A DNA stretch of 64,000 bases from Ailurus styani (Eukaryota > Chordata > Mammalia > Carnivora > Ailuridae): the NCBI GenBank assembly GCA_002007465.1, contig LNAC01001223.1:124001-188000 (forward strand), read 5' to 3'. The translations under genes were made by a program, and so were the position numbers. Below, piece after piece: positions 1 to 13,890 of this stretch; positions within the stretch are counted from its first letter, which is position 1, and each line of letters starts with the position of its first letter. A model generated the notes under the pieces. That model saw only the letters and a program-made list of their open reading frames with translations. It did not search any database and was not told the DNA's origin.

Positions 1-1329
1 TCTGGTTCTGTGAACATTATTTGATCTTGATTATTCTCCCTACTCTTTCCTGTCAGGACCTAACTTCACCGTTCAAATTTACTGGTCATTCACTAGCTTC
101 ATTGGACACAGGCTTTGTTGTTCTTTCTTCACCTACTGCCTTACAACTTGATGGCAACTTAAATTTGTGTCTGTTTCTCCATAACACACTATGACCAGTA
201 TCACAAGGCAATTTGTGCAATTCAAATAGTTAAGAAAAAAGGTAAAGAAGAGAAGTTGGTTAAATCTAATAATCATCTTCAAATATCAATTTATGAACCA
301 ATGCAGATAGGATCTACTTGCTTTTCTATTTATTTCCTGTTTATTATTCTATGTTACATTTACAAAATTTGCTTCTTTTTACTCTTTATTTTAAACTTAT
401 TTTTTCTGATTTTTAATTACTTTCTTGATACCTTCATTCAACCCATTATTCAGTAATCTAAAATAAATATTGCATAGATATAAAATAATATATGCATTTT
501 TATAGTTAAAGCAGAACCATTATTTTGAGACCGAATTCAGGATTTGATTATAAAACCCTGAGGGATTTTTTAATTTCCTGAAATTTTATGGAAATCAAAA
601 TATCTTTGATCATAAGACACTGGCACTTTTTAAAGACATAATTTCATGGTATATGGAAACACGAGTTCAGTAGTTACATAAACATGATTGAAATGATTAA
701 AGTCAAGTTTTCAGAAATAATGATAAATTGAGTTTATTGGGTAAAATTCTTTGAAAAATTAAAGATACTATATTATGTTAATAGAATTTTTAGCAGTTGT
801 TTTTGATCCCAGGCATTTACCATGCTTGAATGTGTATATGTAGAACTGCAAAGTAAAACATATCCAACAGCTGTTACAATATTAAAGATGTGTATATTTT
901 GTGTTTAATAGAAATAGTAAAACTCACAAGTGTAAAGAATCAACCTATTAACCGTCATGAATAGCCTCCAAACACACTAAAATTCTCAGCAGGATAGACT
1001 ACAGTCTCTAATTTACTAAAGATTATACAACCCCTTTTCTTTTCTTAGTCTATGCTAATCTATATATAACTAATCATCATAGAACAATATTCAGCAAAAT
1101 AATTATCCATGCTTTAGAGTCTAACGAATAATATAATTAGGGGTCTTGCTGGTTTGTTCTTCCAGGGAAGCTCATCATCTCCCCTGTAGAATGGACTTCT
1201 CTCCAAGTATCTGGTGATCTTAAACATGCAGATGACTAGGTGGAAGCCTTAAATCAACCTTGAAACTTCTTCACACAAAGCAGCTTTATTTGGTAAGAAA
1301 GCCTCCCCTTAAAATTTTCTTAAATCCGT

Positions 1330-1620
1330 CCCAAATTTACCAGCTCACTGCCACTCCCTAAATCCAATCCTTCAGTATCTGATGTCTCCTTGAACTATGT
1401 ATTTGAACTCTCACTCTAATGCAGTCTTCATACCAAAGTAGTATTTCTGTAGCTCAGCTCTGGACAGGTTCAGTTCCTGCTTAAGAATTTCCACTGGTTC
1501 TGAGTGACCTACACTTTAGATTCTAAAGTCCTTAGCCACAGTCCAACCTATACACCTTTAGTCATCTTTGCATCTACAAAGACAGCTCAATAAACTATGG
1601 TTCAACAGATTTCCTTAAAT
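1330..1620 (+). mobile_element. Possible LINE L2 relic
   Basis: Pyrimidine-rich text with AGATTCTAAAGTCCTTAGCC and CACAGTCCAACC recalls the internal L2 sequence. The match is weak and may be unique DNA. Confidence 0.35.
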
Positions 1621-2229
1621 GAATTGAAATGATGAATAAATGTTGTTGAGAAGAGTTCATAAAGAGAAATTGTGGAGTAATTCTTCCATGTAATATAGGA
1701 GTTAAAGAACAGACTATGGAAACTGCAATGTATAGAGCACTAAAACTAATGCTTTAGCACTCATTATCATATGGTTTAATAATAAAGTATGTGATCCTGG
1801 AATTACAACTACCAGTGATATTCCACTTTATACTGAGGAGCACCACTGAGTATATAAGCTTCTTACACATTCTTCTCTAAAATATCCCAAGAAGCTCCTA
1901 AGATCACTGATGTACAGTACTTTGGTGGAAGATATTATTTCCTTTAAGGGCCTTGTTCTTCAGATTAAGATCACTCACAGATGTGTAAAGTGGAATGCAT
2001 TTAATTAGACTAATGAAATTGCATCTCTCAACACAGACACTGTTAACTCATGTCCATTTCCACTCTTGCCACATATTCCCAGCCTTCTGAATGCTTGATT
2101 TGATACCTACATTGAAGAGTTTAAAAACCAGTCATGGAAACATGAGTTTTATGTCACATGTGTTAATATGTTTAGGCTTAAAGGATGACCCATGAGAAGA
2201 AAACCTATAAGTAATAGGATAATTATAAT

Positions 2230-2460
2230 AGCTGCCGGGTCATGCAGTATCCTGTTTAATTTTCACAAATGTTATGAGGTATATATTGTTATTTTCCAGA
2301 CAAGGAAATTGAAGTAAAGAAAGATTAACTCAATAAATCTTACTGAGGGCCTTCTCTCTGGCAGCCACCGTGTGATTTGGTGGTTAAGTAATTTGCTCAC
2401 ACAGCTAGACTCATACATTCACCCTCAAACCCAGGTCTGTGTGATTTCAAAGCCCAGCTG
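2230..2460. mobile_element. MIR SINE relic
   Basis: TTATGAGGTATATATTGTTATTTTCC, CAAGGAAATTGAAGTAAAG, TTTGCTCACACAGCTAGAC and AACCCAGGTCTGTGTGATTTC follow MIR order. Confidence 0.75.
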
Positions 2461-3024
2461 ATGATTAACAGCTGGTAATTACCAAGCCATGATGCTACTT
2501 ATCCTGAAGGCCGCTGAAAAACGAGGAAGCCCAACATGTGAAACACACTTAAGCATAACTATCCTTTATCTCGCCAGTCCAAAAGGTTTTTCTTCCCAAC
2601 TGATCATCCTCTGTCATTCTGGAGCAATTACATAAGAAATCAAGTTTTAGAAATGAGGTTGGCTTCATATGAATGATAAAACAGATGGGATGCAGCTTAC
2701 ATTTATACTCACTTACACAGATCAAACAAACATTGATTAAACAATGCTAAACTGTCTTTGTGCAACACATACTCATCTATCTGTATTTATCTGTCTGACC
2801 AAACGGTTAACAATACACAGCATAGGTCATTTTTTTGGAGCTCGTCAGAAAGTTGAGAGCAGTAAACTCAGGAAGGAATAACAACTACTGAAAGTAGGTG
2901 ACATATAAGATGACCTTTTCTACTGAAAAAAAAAAAACTGGTTGAGGAAAATCAAATTTCAATGGTCCATGTTAATGAGGCAAAGGTATCCTCAATGAAT
3001 AAGACACTAATTCTCAAAGCACAC

Positions 3025-3232
3025 TTTTTTTTTAAATGACTGATTCATTTATTTGTGTGTGTGAGAGAGACACAGAGAGAGAGCGAGAGCGAGAGAGAAC
3101 ACTAGCAGGAAGGACAGGGAGAGAGAACCTCAAGCAGACCCCGCTGAGGATGGAACCCGATGCGGGGCTTGATCTCGCCACCCCAAGATTACGCCCCGAG
3201 CCAAAACCAAGACTCAGATGCTTAATCAACTT
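3025..3232 (-). mobile_element. CAN-SINE (SINEC), minus strand, head truncated
   Basis: A T-rich start, a TTTATTTGTGTGTG segment, a GA-rich body and a GGGCTTGATC...CTTAATCAACT end are the reverse complement of a carnivore tRNA-Lys SINE. The distal GAGCCACCCAGG part is missing. No convincing target-site duplication (TSD) was found, so it is an older copy. Confidence 0.85.
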
Positions 3233-4329
3233 TTTCTGTTTTTCTTAGTGCAGATGGTGGTACAGTTGTTTTGCCTCTTTGTGTTCTGGTATCTTTTGCT
3301 GAGATCCTCTTAAGGAAGAATAAAATGGCCAACATAGAGAAAGAAGAATGCAGGTCTGGAGAAGTTAATTTCCACTCGAATCTCATATTTTTTGGCCAAC
3401 TCAACATGACCATGCATCTTCCTACTATCAAGTTAAGTTGATACCACCCCAACATTATTCAAAAAGCACCCTTGTTCCCAGTAGATTCGATTTCTTCCTG
3501 CTGTTGGCATTTGGTTTTCCTAAGCCTGACTCTCAGATATATCTTCTCATCCTTTCAACTGTATGCATACAAACAATTTTGGTAAGATATCCCCTTCCTT
3601 CCTAGAACTCAACCCCAAATTCTACTCTCACAAGCTAGAACCCTGCCCAGATTTTCTGTAGCTGCCCAAGAGGAAAGTTTGACAGTTAGAAATAAAGCAA
3701 GCTAGATACATTCAACCCAAATTTGATTAATAGACTTTTTTTAAAAAAAAAAATAAGCTATATGGCATTTGTACACTGCATTGTCACAGAATTCGTAAAC
3801 AAGAATACTACTTCCTTATGTTTCCTTTTGTTTCAACAAGGTCCTTGAATGTACTGGATGAAGAGTATGTAGCACCTAAACTTTCCAGAGTCGATGTCAA
3901 CCCATGTCACTTTGCTCCCCTACCTGCACACATGGCACATGACACACTCCCTCCAACCCCAATACCTGCAACTGAATCATTCTAATATTAACAAATCTTC
4001 AACTCAATGGCTTTGCCTTACTGAGAATGTGACTACAGAAAAACCTCCCTGTAATTTAAAGAAAAAAGGGAAAATCTTGAGTAATCAGCTGCTAATATCA
4101 AATACCTTGCATTTATGTATCTTTAACTTGATGGTCTGGAAGTTCTAATTTTTTTTAACCAACTAGAACTTTGTCTTAAAATAGGTAAGTGGAAAAAAAT
4201 AGTAAATGGAAAAATAAGCTACATATAATGGATGTATTTATAATTTTGTACTATAGATATTTAAAATATTGTTTATATTCAATAGTTATAATAACACGTA
4301 TCACATTTACTGTGTTTTCTTTGTGCTTC

Positions 4330-4510
4330 AAATATATTAACTAATTTTATCTTCACAAAGAGCCTAGAAGTACCATTACTATCACCATTCTGCAAGTGAG
4401 GAAACTGAGATGCAGAGAAATTGAATAACTTTCTCAGGGTCAAAGAGCTAGTAAGCTCTTTTGGGGGCCCAGCTCTTCCAGACTCCAGTCTGAATGTGTG
4501 CCTACCATAG
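4330..4510. mobile_element. MIR SINE relic
   Basis: AGTGAGGAAACTGAGATGCAG, TTTCTCAGGGTCAAAGAGCTAG and ACTCCAGTCTGAATGTGTG match the MIR core and 3' part. Confidence 0.8.
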
Positions 4511-7326
4511 TATGCTTTTTCTCTAGCCAAGTTTGAGAAGATTTCTTGATTGTTTTACGTAGGTCTTTCCATTATTCTCTTGAAACACAATGAGAGGTTT
4601 GGAAACAAAAATCCCTATGGTGCTTCTAATTTAGATTTATAATTCTACACTCAAAACAAGGGAGTGCTCATAAATTTGCACATCACATTACAGTCACTGC
4701 ATAAAACTGCATCCAGAGAGTGACCTTTTTTGGTAAAGCTGAAGTCATCAACTTAAAGCAAAATCCTTTCAATATGGTTCTGAAAATTTCAACTTCTCTA
4801 CCAAGAAGAAAAATATAATTCACATGTGCAAACTCCCTATAATACTAGATAGTTATTCTGTGTCCCACGTCTCCTTACTCTACCAAGAGAAAAACCTCAA
4901 ACTATTCCCTTTAGAAACTCATCAAAGAGAAACCACAAAAAAGCTATATCCTGTTTTTGTGTGTTTTAAAACAACTAACAAAAATTTAATTATATAGAAG
5001 GAATAGACCAACTACTTGACTAGGCAAACTATGGGTCAGACTAACCACTCTTTTTACTGGGAATTGAACTTTTAATGACCTTAACCTCCAGAGAAACACT
5101 CGTTTCACAGAGTTCCTAATGAGTAGGCTCATTTACTCCTTAGTGTGGTTTGCACTCACATACTTTCAAACCCTTTTTGAGGTTTAGAAAAGCAGTTTGC
5201 CATTGACTGTATTTCTGCAATGAAGTCTTTTTAAATTCTCATTCATTCATATTCTCCCTCTCCAAGATTGAAAAATGGTAAATTAATATGTATCCATTTG
5301 AAAAAGACCCACGTTTGCATAGTTGAGAAGGGCTATATTTTGCACAATTAGCAAAGGCCTACAATTGGAATAATGAGTACTTTCTTCAAAGAGAAGAACA
5401 TGCGTGTATTTGAATCCAATGATGCTTTCAGAAGGGGAATGTGAGGCAGGAGTGGAAAGTAGGATCATGAGCCTGGAGGTTGGACCTCCTGAGTCCCAGG
5501 TGCTGGCTTTCTCTTTGCCCATGGTTAGCTTGGGCACTCTGCTCTGTCCCCTTTTCTCTATTAATGTCTTCCCAGCGTCAGGTAGGTGCCCTCATCTACT
5601 CTCTTCTCCTTTATCCAATTAGTTATCAAAACTTCCCAAGTCTTTTTCTATAAAAGCATCTCTGATCTAGGCCACAATTAGAATCTGAAAGACTGAAATA
5701 GGGACTTTTCAAAACTCTCAGTGTTAACTAATGAATGCATATGGGAGTTCTTAAGTGGAAAGATGAAAAATTTATAAATGTACAACACTTGCAAAGGCAT
5801 TGCAAATATTTCAATCAGGTATTTTTATATACAATTATTTTCTTCTTCAAATGAGTGATAAAATTGTATCAACTTATCTGCTGTCTAGTGGTTTGATTTG
5901 CAATCCCAATTATAACATATTATGTAACAAATAGTTATAGAGAAGTATCCGAAGTAATAATTTCTTTATTTACATTAGAATTACATATAGAGAAGCAAAA
6001 AGGAGACGCTATATTCATTGTAAACCATTCAGCCATATGAGATGAGTAAATATTTGAGGCAACCAGTTGATGAACAATTTTTTTCTAAATGATACCTTGG
6101 CACTAAGGATGAGTTAGCTTATTTCTTTGAGAATTACATTTACTCCTAGAAGTATAGTTAACTTTGTCCTAGTTTACCATAAATTTAAAATGACAAAAAA
6201 ACAATAACGCAACAACAACAAACACCAGATTCTTTTTCAATTCAGCAGGACAATGCTGTGATCTCTGGAATGCAGGTAAGCTATTTTACTTTCTATGTGT
6301 GCTTGGAAGAAAATTATTTTTGACAGATTTTTTCAAAGGAGAGTTCAGAAGAGAACATACAACTTTAAGATCTGAAGATTTAAAAGGCCAGATTTTTTTA
6401 TTATACTCTCCTTTTTAATGTGTCTCCACATTTTCCTAGATAGTACTGAATGCAGAAAAGAAAAATTCCTAGTTCTCAAAGGCAATGTTCTAGAAGAATG
6501 ACGGCAGTGATATCTTTAATGCTAATGTTTTAGTTTTTTGCTATTTATCTCCTCTATTAAATTAAAGTGCATAATAAGAAAGTGATATATAGAATTATAG
6601 TGGATGTTCCTAAAGATTAGAGCTTCATGGATAATAATTTTTACAAATATAATTCACAGACTAAGATTTCTGATGTTATTTGGAAAAGCAAAAGAATTAA
6701 AAATTTTCCAGACAGTTTGGGGCAAGAAAATGTTATTAAAATTTTATTAAACTGCTCTGATTAAAGAGATAAAGTTGATTGAATTGATAGAAAGTAATTA
6801 CAGTGTTTATAAAAAGAACTGTGTATAGGTAACAAATAAAATTATCTATTGATTGCAATCTATGCACAGCATTAAACTGAATAAATTCACAGTGGCATCC
6901 TTTCTTTTCTGTGAGCAACAGCGCACTAGATTCTGGCACCAAATTAACAAGACGAATGCATTAATTCCTCACCACTCTGTAAATGCTGCCAGGTTTGTAC
7001 TGACCCAAAGTATCAAGTAAAATAACACATGTAAAACACCTGATGCGAAGTTCTCGGTAAAAGATGGTGGATGTTTTCCTTTCCGTGCCTTCATTCACTG
7101 ACTTGTATGAGAACATCCTGATTTAAGACAATCTCAGTGTCCAAGGAATGTCTGCTTTCTCTCTGATGCTAAGTGGATCGATTTCCTTTGACAACGAAGC
7201 ATAAAACTGACACAATTGCCCAGTTAATTTAGGCAAAGAAATACACTTCTGCCCTCCCACTTGTTATGTAACAATATGTCCATCTCCATAGTTTGGAAAC
7301 TGATCTACTTTTCTGGGGCAGATAAC

Positions 7327-7350
7327 AACCACCACCACCACCACCACCAG
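7327..7350. repeat. (ACC)n microsatellite
   Basis: Seven to eight ACC units. Confidence 0.95.
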
Positions 7351-7448
7351 AACACAAATAACCATACATATTTCTGGGTTTTCCATTTCATTTGAGACCT
7401 GACTATTCAGAAATATAGTGTCAAAGTAGATTCAAAAGCGAAGCTAAC

Positions 7449-7661
7449 TGAGGTGCATGGGTGGCACATGCAGTTAAGCATCTGACTCTTGGTTTCAGCT
7501 CAGGTCCTGATCTCAGGGTCATGAGATCAAGCCCTGTGTAGGGCTCTGTTCTCAGTGTGGACTCTGCTTGAGATTCTCTCTCCCTCTACCCCTCCATCCA
7601 TACTCTCTCTGTTTCTCTCTCTCTAAAATAAGTAAATCAATCGTTTAAAAAAATTTAAAAA
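7449..7661 (+). mobile_element. CAN-SINE (SINEC), plus strand, diverged
   Basis: A diverged head (GTGCATGGGTGGCACATGCAGTT), a GGTTTCAGCTCAGGTCCTGA box B-like region, a CT-rich body and an A-rich tail mark an older tRNA-derived carnivore SINE. Confidence 0.85.
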
Positions 7662-9647
7662 TTAGTGAATGAAAAGAGTGGTTTTATAGTTTTGTGTCTT
7701 CTATTATAGCAGCATTTTATAAACAACAATATAAGGAAAATAAGATAAATCACATCTTGTTTTTTGAGCGTTTGATCAGCTGAGTCTTAAGTGATAACAT
7801 TATTTTTCCTTTATCAGTTATACAGATTTCTAACCTAATTTTAAAACACTAATCCTTCCCTCATTTTACTCTACATGGTATACACAGATGTATTTTAGGC
7901 TTTCAGCATTACCTTGCTGCTATTTAATTAAAAGTTTGTTAAAACTTTGTTTCTTCTCTCAAATTTGTTTTCAGATGGGAAAGGAAAAACAGATGAGTTT
8001 CCAAACTGAAATATGAATAAACATTCATTAATGTTCAATCAATGTCTTTTACATCTTGTTTCCTGGTTCAATGAATAAAAATTTTGCATCTGAAATGAAA
8101 TAACAGGACACTTCCTCCAAGCCTGTGACAGAATACAGAAAATCCCAAATAATCACTTAAAAAAAATTCCCCTACCTCATTCCATCCCCAAATGTATTTA
8201 GTGTAACTATCTGGTTGAAACACACTGAGATTCTACCTGTGTCTTTTGGATACAGTGTATCTTTTGGATATGTATACACTATGTATATGAATGTATATAT
8301 ACACATTTATATATTAAAAACCCCTTGCTGTTAATATCATTAGTCCTTATAGGTAAGGTAAGGTAATATACTGTACTAAATATAGGCTGCAAATTAAAGA
8401 AGACACACAGATTGATCATTACTATATATAGCCAAGGTGTTCGAGTAACTTAGAAAGTATTTTCAACCTAAAGTGTCATGTTTACTTTCTTCTATGTTAC
8501 ATGTGGCAAACAAACTAGAAAGGCTAGAACAAATTGACACGATCTAGAATTTTAGACTTCATTTCTAAACTAAAATATTCATTTCAGAGATTAATTTGTT
8601 TTGTTAAAATGTATATTCACTTTATAATGTAAAATTAGACTATTCCAGATAAAATATATTAGAAAAATGTCCATACTTTGATAATTTTATATACTTGACC
8701 TTTGGTGAAAAAAATAGAATCACTTGAAGATATCGCTACAGGGGTTATAATTCATCTGATGTTGTATGCTCAGTGTTTAGCATATAGTTGATTTTAAAAT
8801 GTATTTATAGAATGAATGACTGAAATGCATTATAGGCAGTATATATGGCAATAGTGACTTTTACTCCAGAACCTTAGAAATAGTTAACTTTCCCTGTTGA
8901 ACATGTGACTGTTAAGTAAATATATATTGGAATAGATCAGAGATATAAAAAATATTTTTAAATAGAATGGCTTCCAGGCTCATACTTGTCTGAAACCTGA
9001 TTTATGGTAAGAGCAATCTTGGACTTGGGCACATCTGAAATTCTAAGTGAACAGGTACAATAGTCTTCCATGCTATAATTTCCAACTTTTATATATCCAC
9101 TCACTATTCTGAAGTATCACATAGGGACTGCTTGCCAGGAAACAATCCTATATACACCATATTACCAAATTTTCTGGACATACCACTTATGTGTGCATAC
9201 AGTTAACCATTTTAATACAGTGGGTTTCCTTTGTTTTGGGGGGGTGTTTGTTTTAACGAATGTGCTCCTCAGAGGTCTCAAGTCCACCTGTTGGCCTTTG
9301 TGGGGAGAATGGGAGGGTCTTAATCAGATGGGAGGATAAACAGCCCAGGATTCAGCTCTGGCATAGGGTTCAAGTTAAAAGGGCGGGGGGGGGCTTATAT
9401 CCCAGTTTACCCCTTTGTCCCAGTTTCATTATCAAAGCACCATCTTTCAAAGTGTCCCAAGTTGGGCAATACATTAGAAGGTTAGAGTAGGCTCTAACTT
9501 CCTTATGTCCATATCTATATCTTGGGTTCTAGGTGAGCTTCATGATACAGTAACATACAACCATCACCACCAAGTGAGCATGTATATGCAGAAAGAGAAT
9601 AAGAAACAGACAGACAGATGCTAAATTCACTTAAAACTCTACCACAT

Positions 9648-9850
9648 TAGGGCACCTGGGTGGCTCAGTGGGCTAAAGCCTCTGCCTTCAGCTCGGGTCA
9701 TGGTTTCAGGGTCCTGGGATCAAGCCCCGCATCAGGCTCCCTGCTCAGCAGGGAGTCTGCTTCTTCCTCTCTCTCTGCCTCCCTCTCTGCCTGCTTGTAA
9801 TCTTTCTCTCTGTTAAATAAATAAATAAAATCTTAAAAAGAAAAAAAAAA
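9648..9850 (+). mobile_element. CAN-SINE, young, with TSD
   Basis: A full head (GGGCACCTGGGTGGCTCAGT), CT-rich body, (AAAT)n and AATCTT-A tail are present. The 15-bp direct repeat AAAACTCTACCACAT flanks it at 9633-9647 and about 9848-9862, as expected for L1-mediated insertion. The poly-A merges with the right repeat. Confidence 0.95.
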
Positions 9851-11399
9851 ACTCTACCACATGGACAAGTGGGTGGGGAAACGTAAAGATAGTAATTTCT
9901 GCAGAACAGCACCTGTCTCCACTTATCTACTCTGCTGCTGTAAGAGTGCAATAAGCCAGAATGTGACAAGGTGGTTGGCCTGAAACATTGATTCACCTTG
10001 TTCAACTTTTCTATGGAGCTGCACAGAAGAGAGATAATGGAAGAGACAGACATGTGACTCTTAACACACATTTACCCTGCTCTCTATGAAACTAACAATT
10101 TTGCCTATTCAAATTATATATATATATTTTTTCCTTTTTCTCAGGCAGGGTGGAGACTGGAAAGAATGTAGTGGTGGAGAAGTTGGTTGGATGTGTGTTC
10201 CCTTGTGGAGGAAAAGAGCAAAGTTAAAGAACTGATTTTATACATTGATAATTCTATAGAAAAAATCTTTAATCTTTTGTCTAATAAACATTTTATATTT
10301 TAAAATTATTACTGAAATATTAGGTAAAATTACGCTATAATTTCTTTCCATTTTTTAATACTCTGGAATTGGAACAATAGACTTATTCTGTTCCTTGAGT
10401 ATTACACACACAAAAAAAGAGGGATCAGAAAGGATGATGAGCATTATTACCTGATCCTCCCAGAGAGACAAGAGCATCCAGTCATCACAGCTTGACAACA
10501 TGATCATTGACATCACATACCTAATCAAAGCGAGGTCTTTGGGACCCAATTACCTCCCAAGTTTACAAAGGTAAGGATCAGGCCCTAGAGTCAAGTGACC
10601 ATATCAAGGTACTTTCATGGTCTGGATCTCTTTGCCTTCCCCATCTGTCCCACCTTCATCCCACCATGTACCTTCTTCTAATTCATCATCTCCTGGGATT
10701 AGACTTTGGCCATTCTGTCAGGCACTAAACTCTCCCTTAAAGCCTTGAAAGTGAAATACATGTCTGTCTCCTGGACAAATGTATAGAGCAGCCACTATAG
10801 AACCATGACAATAGTGGGGGGGAAAAAGGATATAACCTTATTGCTATAGGACACTGCTTAAACGACTTGGAGTACGAAAAGCCTATGAAGCTATTGAAAC
10901 TGCATATCTACTGACATAAAGACATCTACTTTTACTGTTAAAAAAATTAAAATGGCATTATTAAAATATAGGCTTATATTTTAATATATATGATCATATA
11001 CATACATATGTACATAAACCTAGAATCTTATATATCAATGCTATCAGCACTTATCTCAGATGCAGAGATTGATAATTCTAAATTAATTAAACAAGGACAC
11101 TATTAGACTGAGGGGGCTCTAATGCTGTGGTGGGCTCTGGAAGCAAACCCAAATCTAAGCCTGTAAATGCTTCAAGATTACAAAATCAAACAACCAGTCA
11201 TAAATAGCCAACTAAGCTTAAAGCTATAGCCAATTAATAATTTCCCTTCTTTGCTTCCACATTTACTTTATATGAGTTTTTGCCCTGGCTCCTTTTGGTA
11301 GAGTGTTCCTAAACACCTCTGGTTTGGTGCTGCCCAATCTGAATCAATTTTTGCTCAAATAAACTCTTAAAATGTTTAACATGGCTCAATTTATCTTTT

Positions 11400-11505
11400 T
11401 TTTAAAGATTTTTTAAAAGTAATCTTGAGACCCAATGTGGGGCTCAAACTTACAACCCTGAGACCAAGAGTCACATGCTCTACTGACTGACCCAGCCAGG
11501 TGCCC
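11400..11505 (-). mobile_element. CAN-SINE, short old subtype, minus strand, with TSD
   Basis: The sequence TTTAAAGATTTT...GGGGCTCAAAC...CCAGCCAGGTGCCC is a SINE without the GA-rich middle. The flanks CTCAATTTATCTTTT (11385-11399) and CTCAGTTTATCTTTT (11506-11520) form a 15-bp TSD with one mismatch. Confidence 0.9.
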
Positions 11506-11889
11506 CTCAGTTTATCTTTTAACAATAATTATTTTAATATTTTATACTCATTAGCTGTGTTCTTTAATTTTTCAATTTGTGAAGATTGTACTACTTTCCA
11601 AAAATGAGGGCAAACAGGAGCTGCAGGACCACTTCCCAACTGCACATTTGACTTCTTGTCATGTTAGACACAGAGGACACAGATTATAGGATCCAATGCT
11701 CTGGAGGATAGTTTGTGAAATCCATGTCAAGGTTTGCAACTGGCTTCTCTGGCCATCTAGAGACAAAGCTCAAAATGTAGATTTATGACCAGGAAAAAAC
11801 ATTGAAAGAGTCAATGCTAAATTAGATTGTCTCCCTCTAACCTCATCAAAGAATGGTACTGAGTAGTAATCAGGTTAAATTACTTCTGA

Positions 11890-11925
11890 TTTTGATGATA
11901 ATGATGATGATAATGACGAGTGCAT
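11890..11925. repeat. (GAT)n-like low-complexity tract
   Basis: Interrupted GAT/AAT triplets. Confidence 0.8.
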
Positions 11926-12140
11926 CATCATTACACACTGAGTCTCATGTATGGTGATCCTAAAACAATTTAGATAGATACTCTTAACTCCATATTACAA
12001 ATACAGAAACTGAGGGCTAGAAGAATTAAGACACCTTCCACAAATCATGCTGGTAGTCCATAAAGCTGTGGAACTGGGATGCGAGTCCAGAGTTCTCTGA
12101 GTTTGTACTCTGAGCTCTTAACTATTACACTCTAATGCAT
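11925..12140. mobile_element. MIR SINE relic
   Basis: CTCCATATTACAAATACAGAAACTG, AAGACACCTTCCACAAATCATG, GGAACTGGGATGCGAGTCCAG and CTCTTAACTATTACACTC follow MIR. Confidence 0.8.
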
Positions 12141-13298
12141 GTATATTAAATTACAACTTTACATTTACTTCCATAAAGTTCAGTTCCTTACTTCAAGACT
12201 GTGAACAGAAAGGAAAATAGATTAAAGACCAGACGTCTCTGTCAGTTTGGTTTAATGATACATTAATCCCAAAGTACTTTCCACTTCCATTTTTTTTTTT
12301 TGAAAATGAAAGCCAAGCTATAACTTTCTATATGGTTAGATTTTAACCTGCTTCTTACCAAAATAAAAAGAGTGGGCTCTTAAGTATAATCTTTACCCTA
12401 TATAATCGGGAACGATTAGGACAGGGATTTCAATCTCTCTCATTTCCACCCTCACAACCATACCACCACTCCGACCCCCTCTTCAACCCCCCAAATTGTG
12501 CAGGAAAAAGAAAGAAAGCTGACATGCATTCATTTCTTGGAACTGAATAGCCACAATGGAGCACAGGGTAGAGTAGTATTGACAGAAACCACTGAGAATG
12601 GTGAGAGACCAATAACTCACGAATAACAAGTTTGCACTAACAGTTTTAATGACTATCCTAATGGTTTAATGGATGGCACTTTAATAGGATTTCTAGTACA
12701 ATCCTTCTGAAAGCTTGTCTTCAATAAATCTGTCATTAACAAAGAGCTGAATTGCTTCACCACATAACTATAGTTTACTGAATCTGAACATAACAAAATT
12801 ATGGTAGTTGTCATCCTGTATTACCAGCCTGGTCTCAAGTATTCTGCTCACTATTGTGAGAGAGACAGCTACATGCTCAAAATGTACGTTGCCAGTGAAA
12901 AGAGGCATATTTATACTAAGAGGATGCAGTAGGCATTAAACAAAATACAACAGAAAGCTTACAATCATCAGGTTATGTGCACAAAGACAAAAGTAGAAAC
13001 AGTAACCATAATCCAAACACATAGGTATTTGTGAGCATTGAAACTTGAAAGACTCACTGGAATTCTCTGTGAAATACGTCATCAAATTTTTGAGGTAATG
13101 AGGTTTGGAATGCCCACAGCACTTTCTACATTTGTCTCATATTCGACTTATGTTGTCTCATTTCCTGTACTAACTTAAAGTTCTTTAAAATCAGAGATTG
13201 CCGTATGTGCTCTTCAGTGTGCATGCCACCTCAATATAAATGTTGAAGTGGCTACGGTCAGTCCTAGTGAATATTCCTAAATTTCAGCCCTCTTTATT

Positions 13299-13484
13299 AA
13301 AGGATTATATATATTTATTTAGAGAAAGAGCAAGAGTAGGGGGAAGGGCAGAAGGGGAGGAGAGAGAGAATATCAAGCAGAGCACAGAGTCTGACATGGG
13401 GCTCAATCTCATGACACTGAGATCATGACCTGAGACAAAATTAAGAATCAACACTTAGCCAAGTGAGCCACGCTGGTGTCCCCC
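13299..13484 (-). mobile_element. CAN-SINE, minus strand, diverged
   Basis: Reverse-oriented SINE: TATATTTATTTAGAGAAAGAG, purine-rich body, GGGGCTCAATCTCATGACAC, and an end near GAGCCACGCTGGTGTCCCC. Several substitutions and no clear TSD. Confidence 0.88.
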
Positions 13485-13559
13485 CTCGTCTCCCTTTTAA
13501 TCTGCCCAAGTCAGAGGTTCTCAATTTTGACTTTATCACACTGGAATACCTCTTGTCTG

Positions 13560-13890
13560 GAGAGAACTTTCTTATCCTTCCTGTTTTTCTAAATCCTACT
13601 TTTGTTTCAAGTTTCAACTCAAATTATACTGTTCTAATGCACTCCTACCTAGAGACCTCTCCCACACCCTTCCAAATGTACCCACTACCATTGGGCATAG
13701 TGTGGACCATCCATTTCACAGCTAGATTTAGTCTTGCAACATTTTTTTCCTTTAAAGTTATTTAAAATCATTATAACTTTTCTTTTCACTTGATAATTTC
13801 TTAATTCCCCAACTATAAGTTCCTGAATGAAATACTGTCTACTATGTATCTTTGTAGTCTATAAAACTGTTAGCCCAGTCCAGGTGCAAG
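13560..13890 (+). mobile_element. LINE L2 relic (3' end)
   Basis: CCTAGAGACCTCTCCCACACC, CTATAAGTTCCTGAATGAAA and TGTATCTTTGTAGTCTATAAAACTG follow the order of an L2 3' end. Diverged. The 100-residue open frame overlapping it is chance. Confidence 0.55.

Noticed and set aside
3380..3415. TTTTGGCCAACTC resembling a mariner terminal repeat
   Set aside because: Only a short match; no second inverted end or TA duplication was found.
3894..4148. 84-residue plus-strand frame
   Set aside because: No splice context, motif or family resemblance; consistent with chance in AT-rich intron.
7327..7350. Regular short repeats considered as a CRISPR-like array
   Set aside because: Simple microsatellites without spacers in a mammalian intron.
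9648..9730. tRNA-like box A/B sequences in SINE heads as tRNA genes
   Set aside because: They are tRNA-Lys-derived SINE promoters; no complete cloverleaf with acceptor stem is present.
9745..10071. Minus-strand 108-residue frame
   Set aside because: Its C-terminal part is reversed SINE and the rest has no recognisable features.
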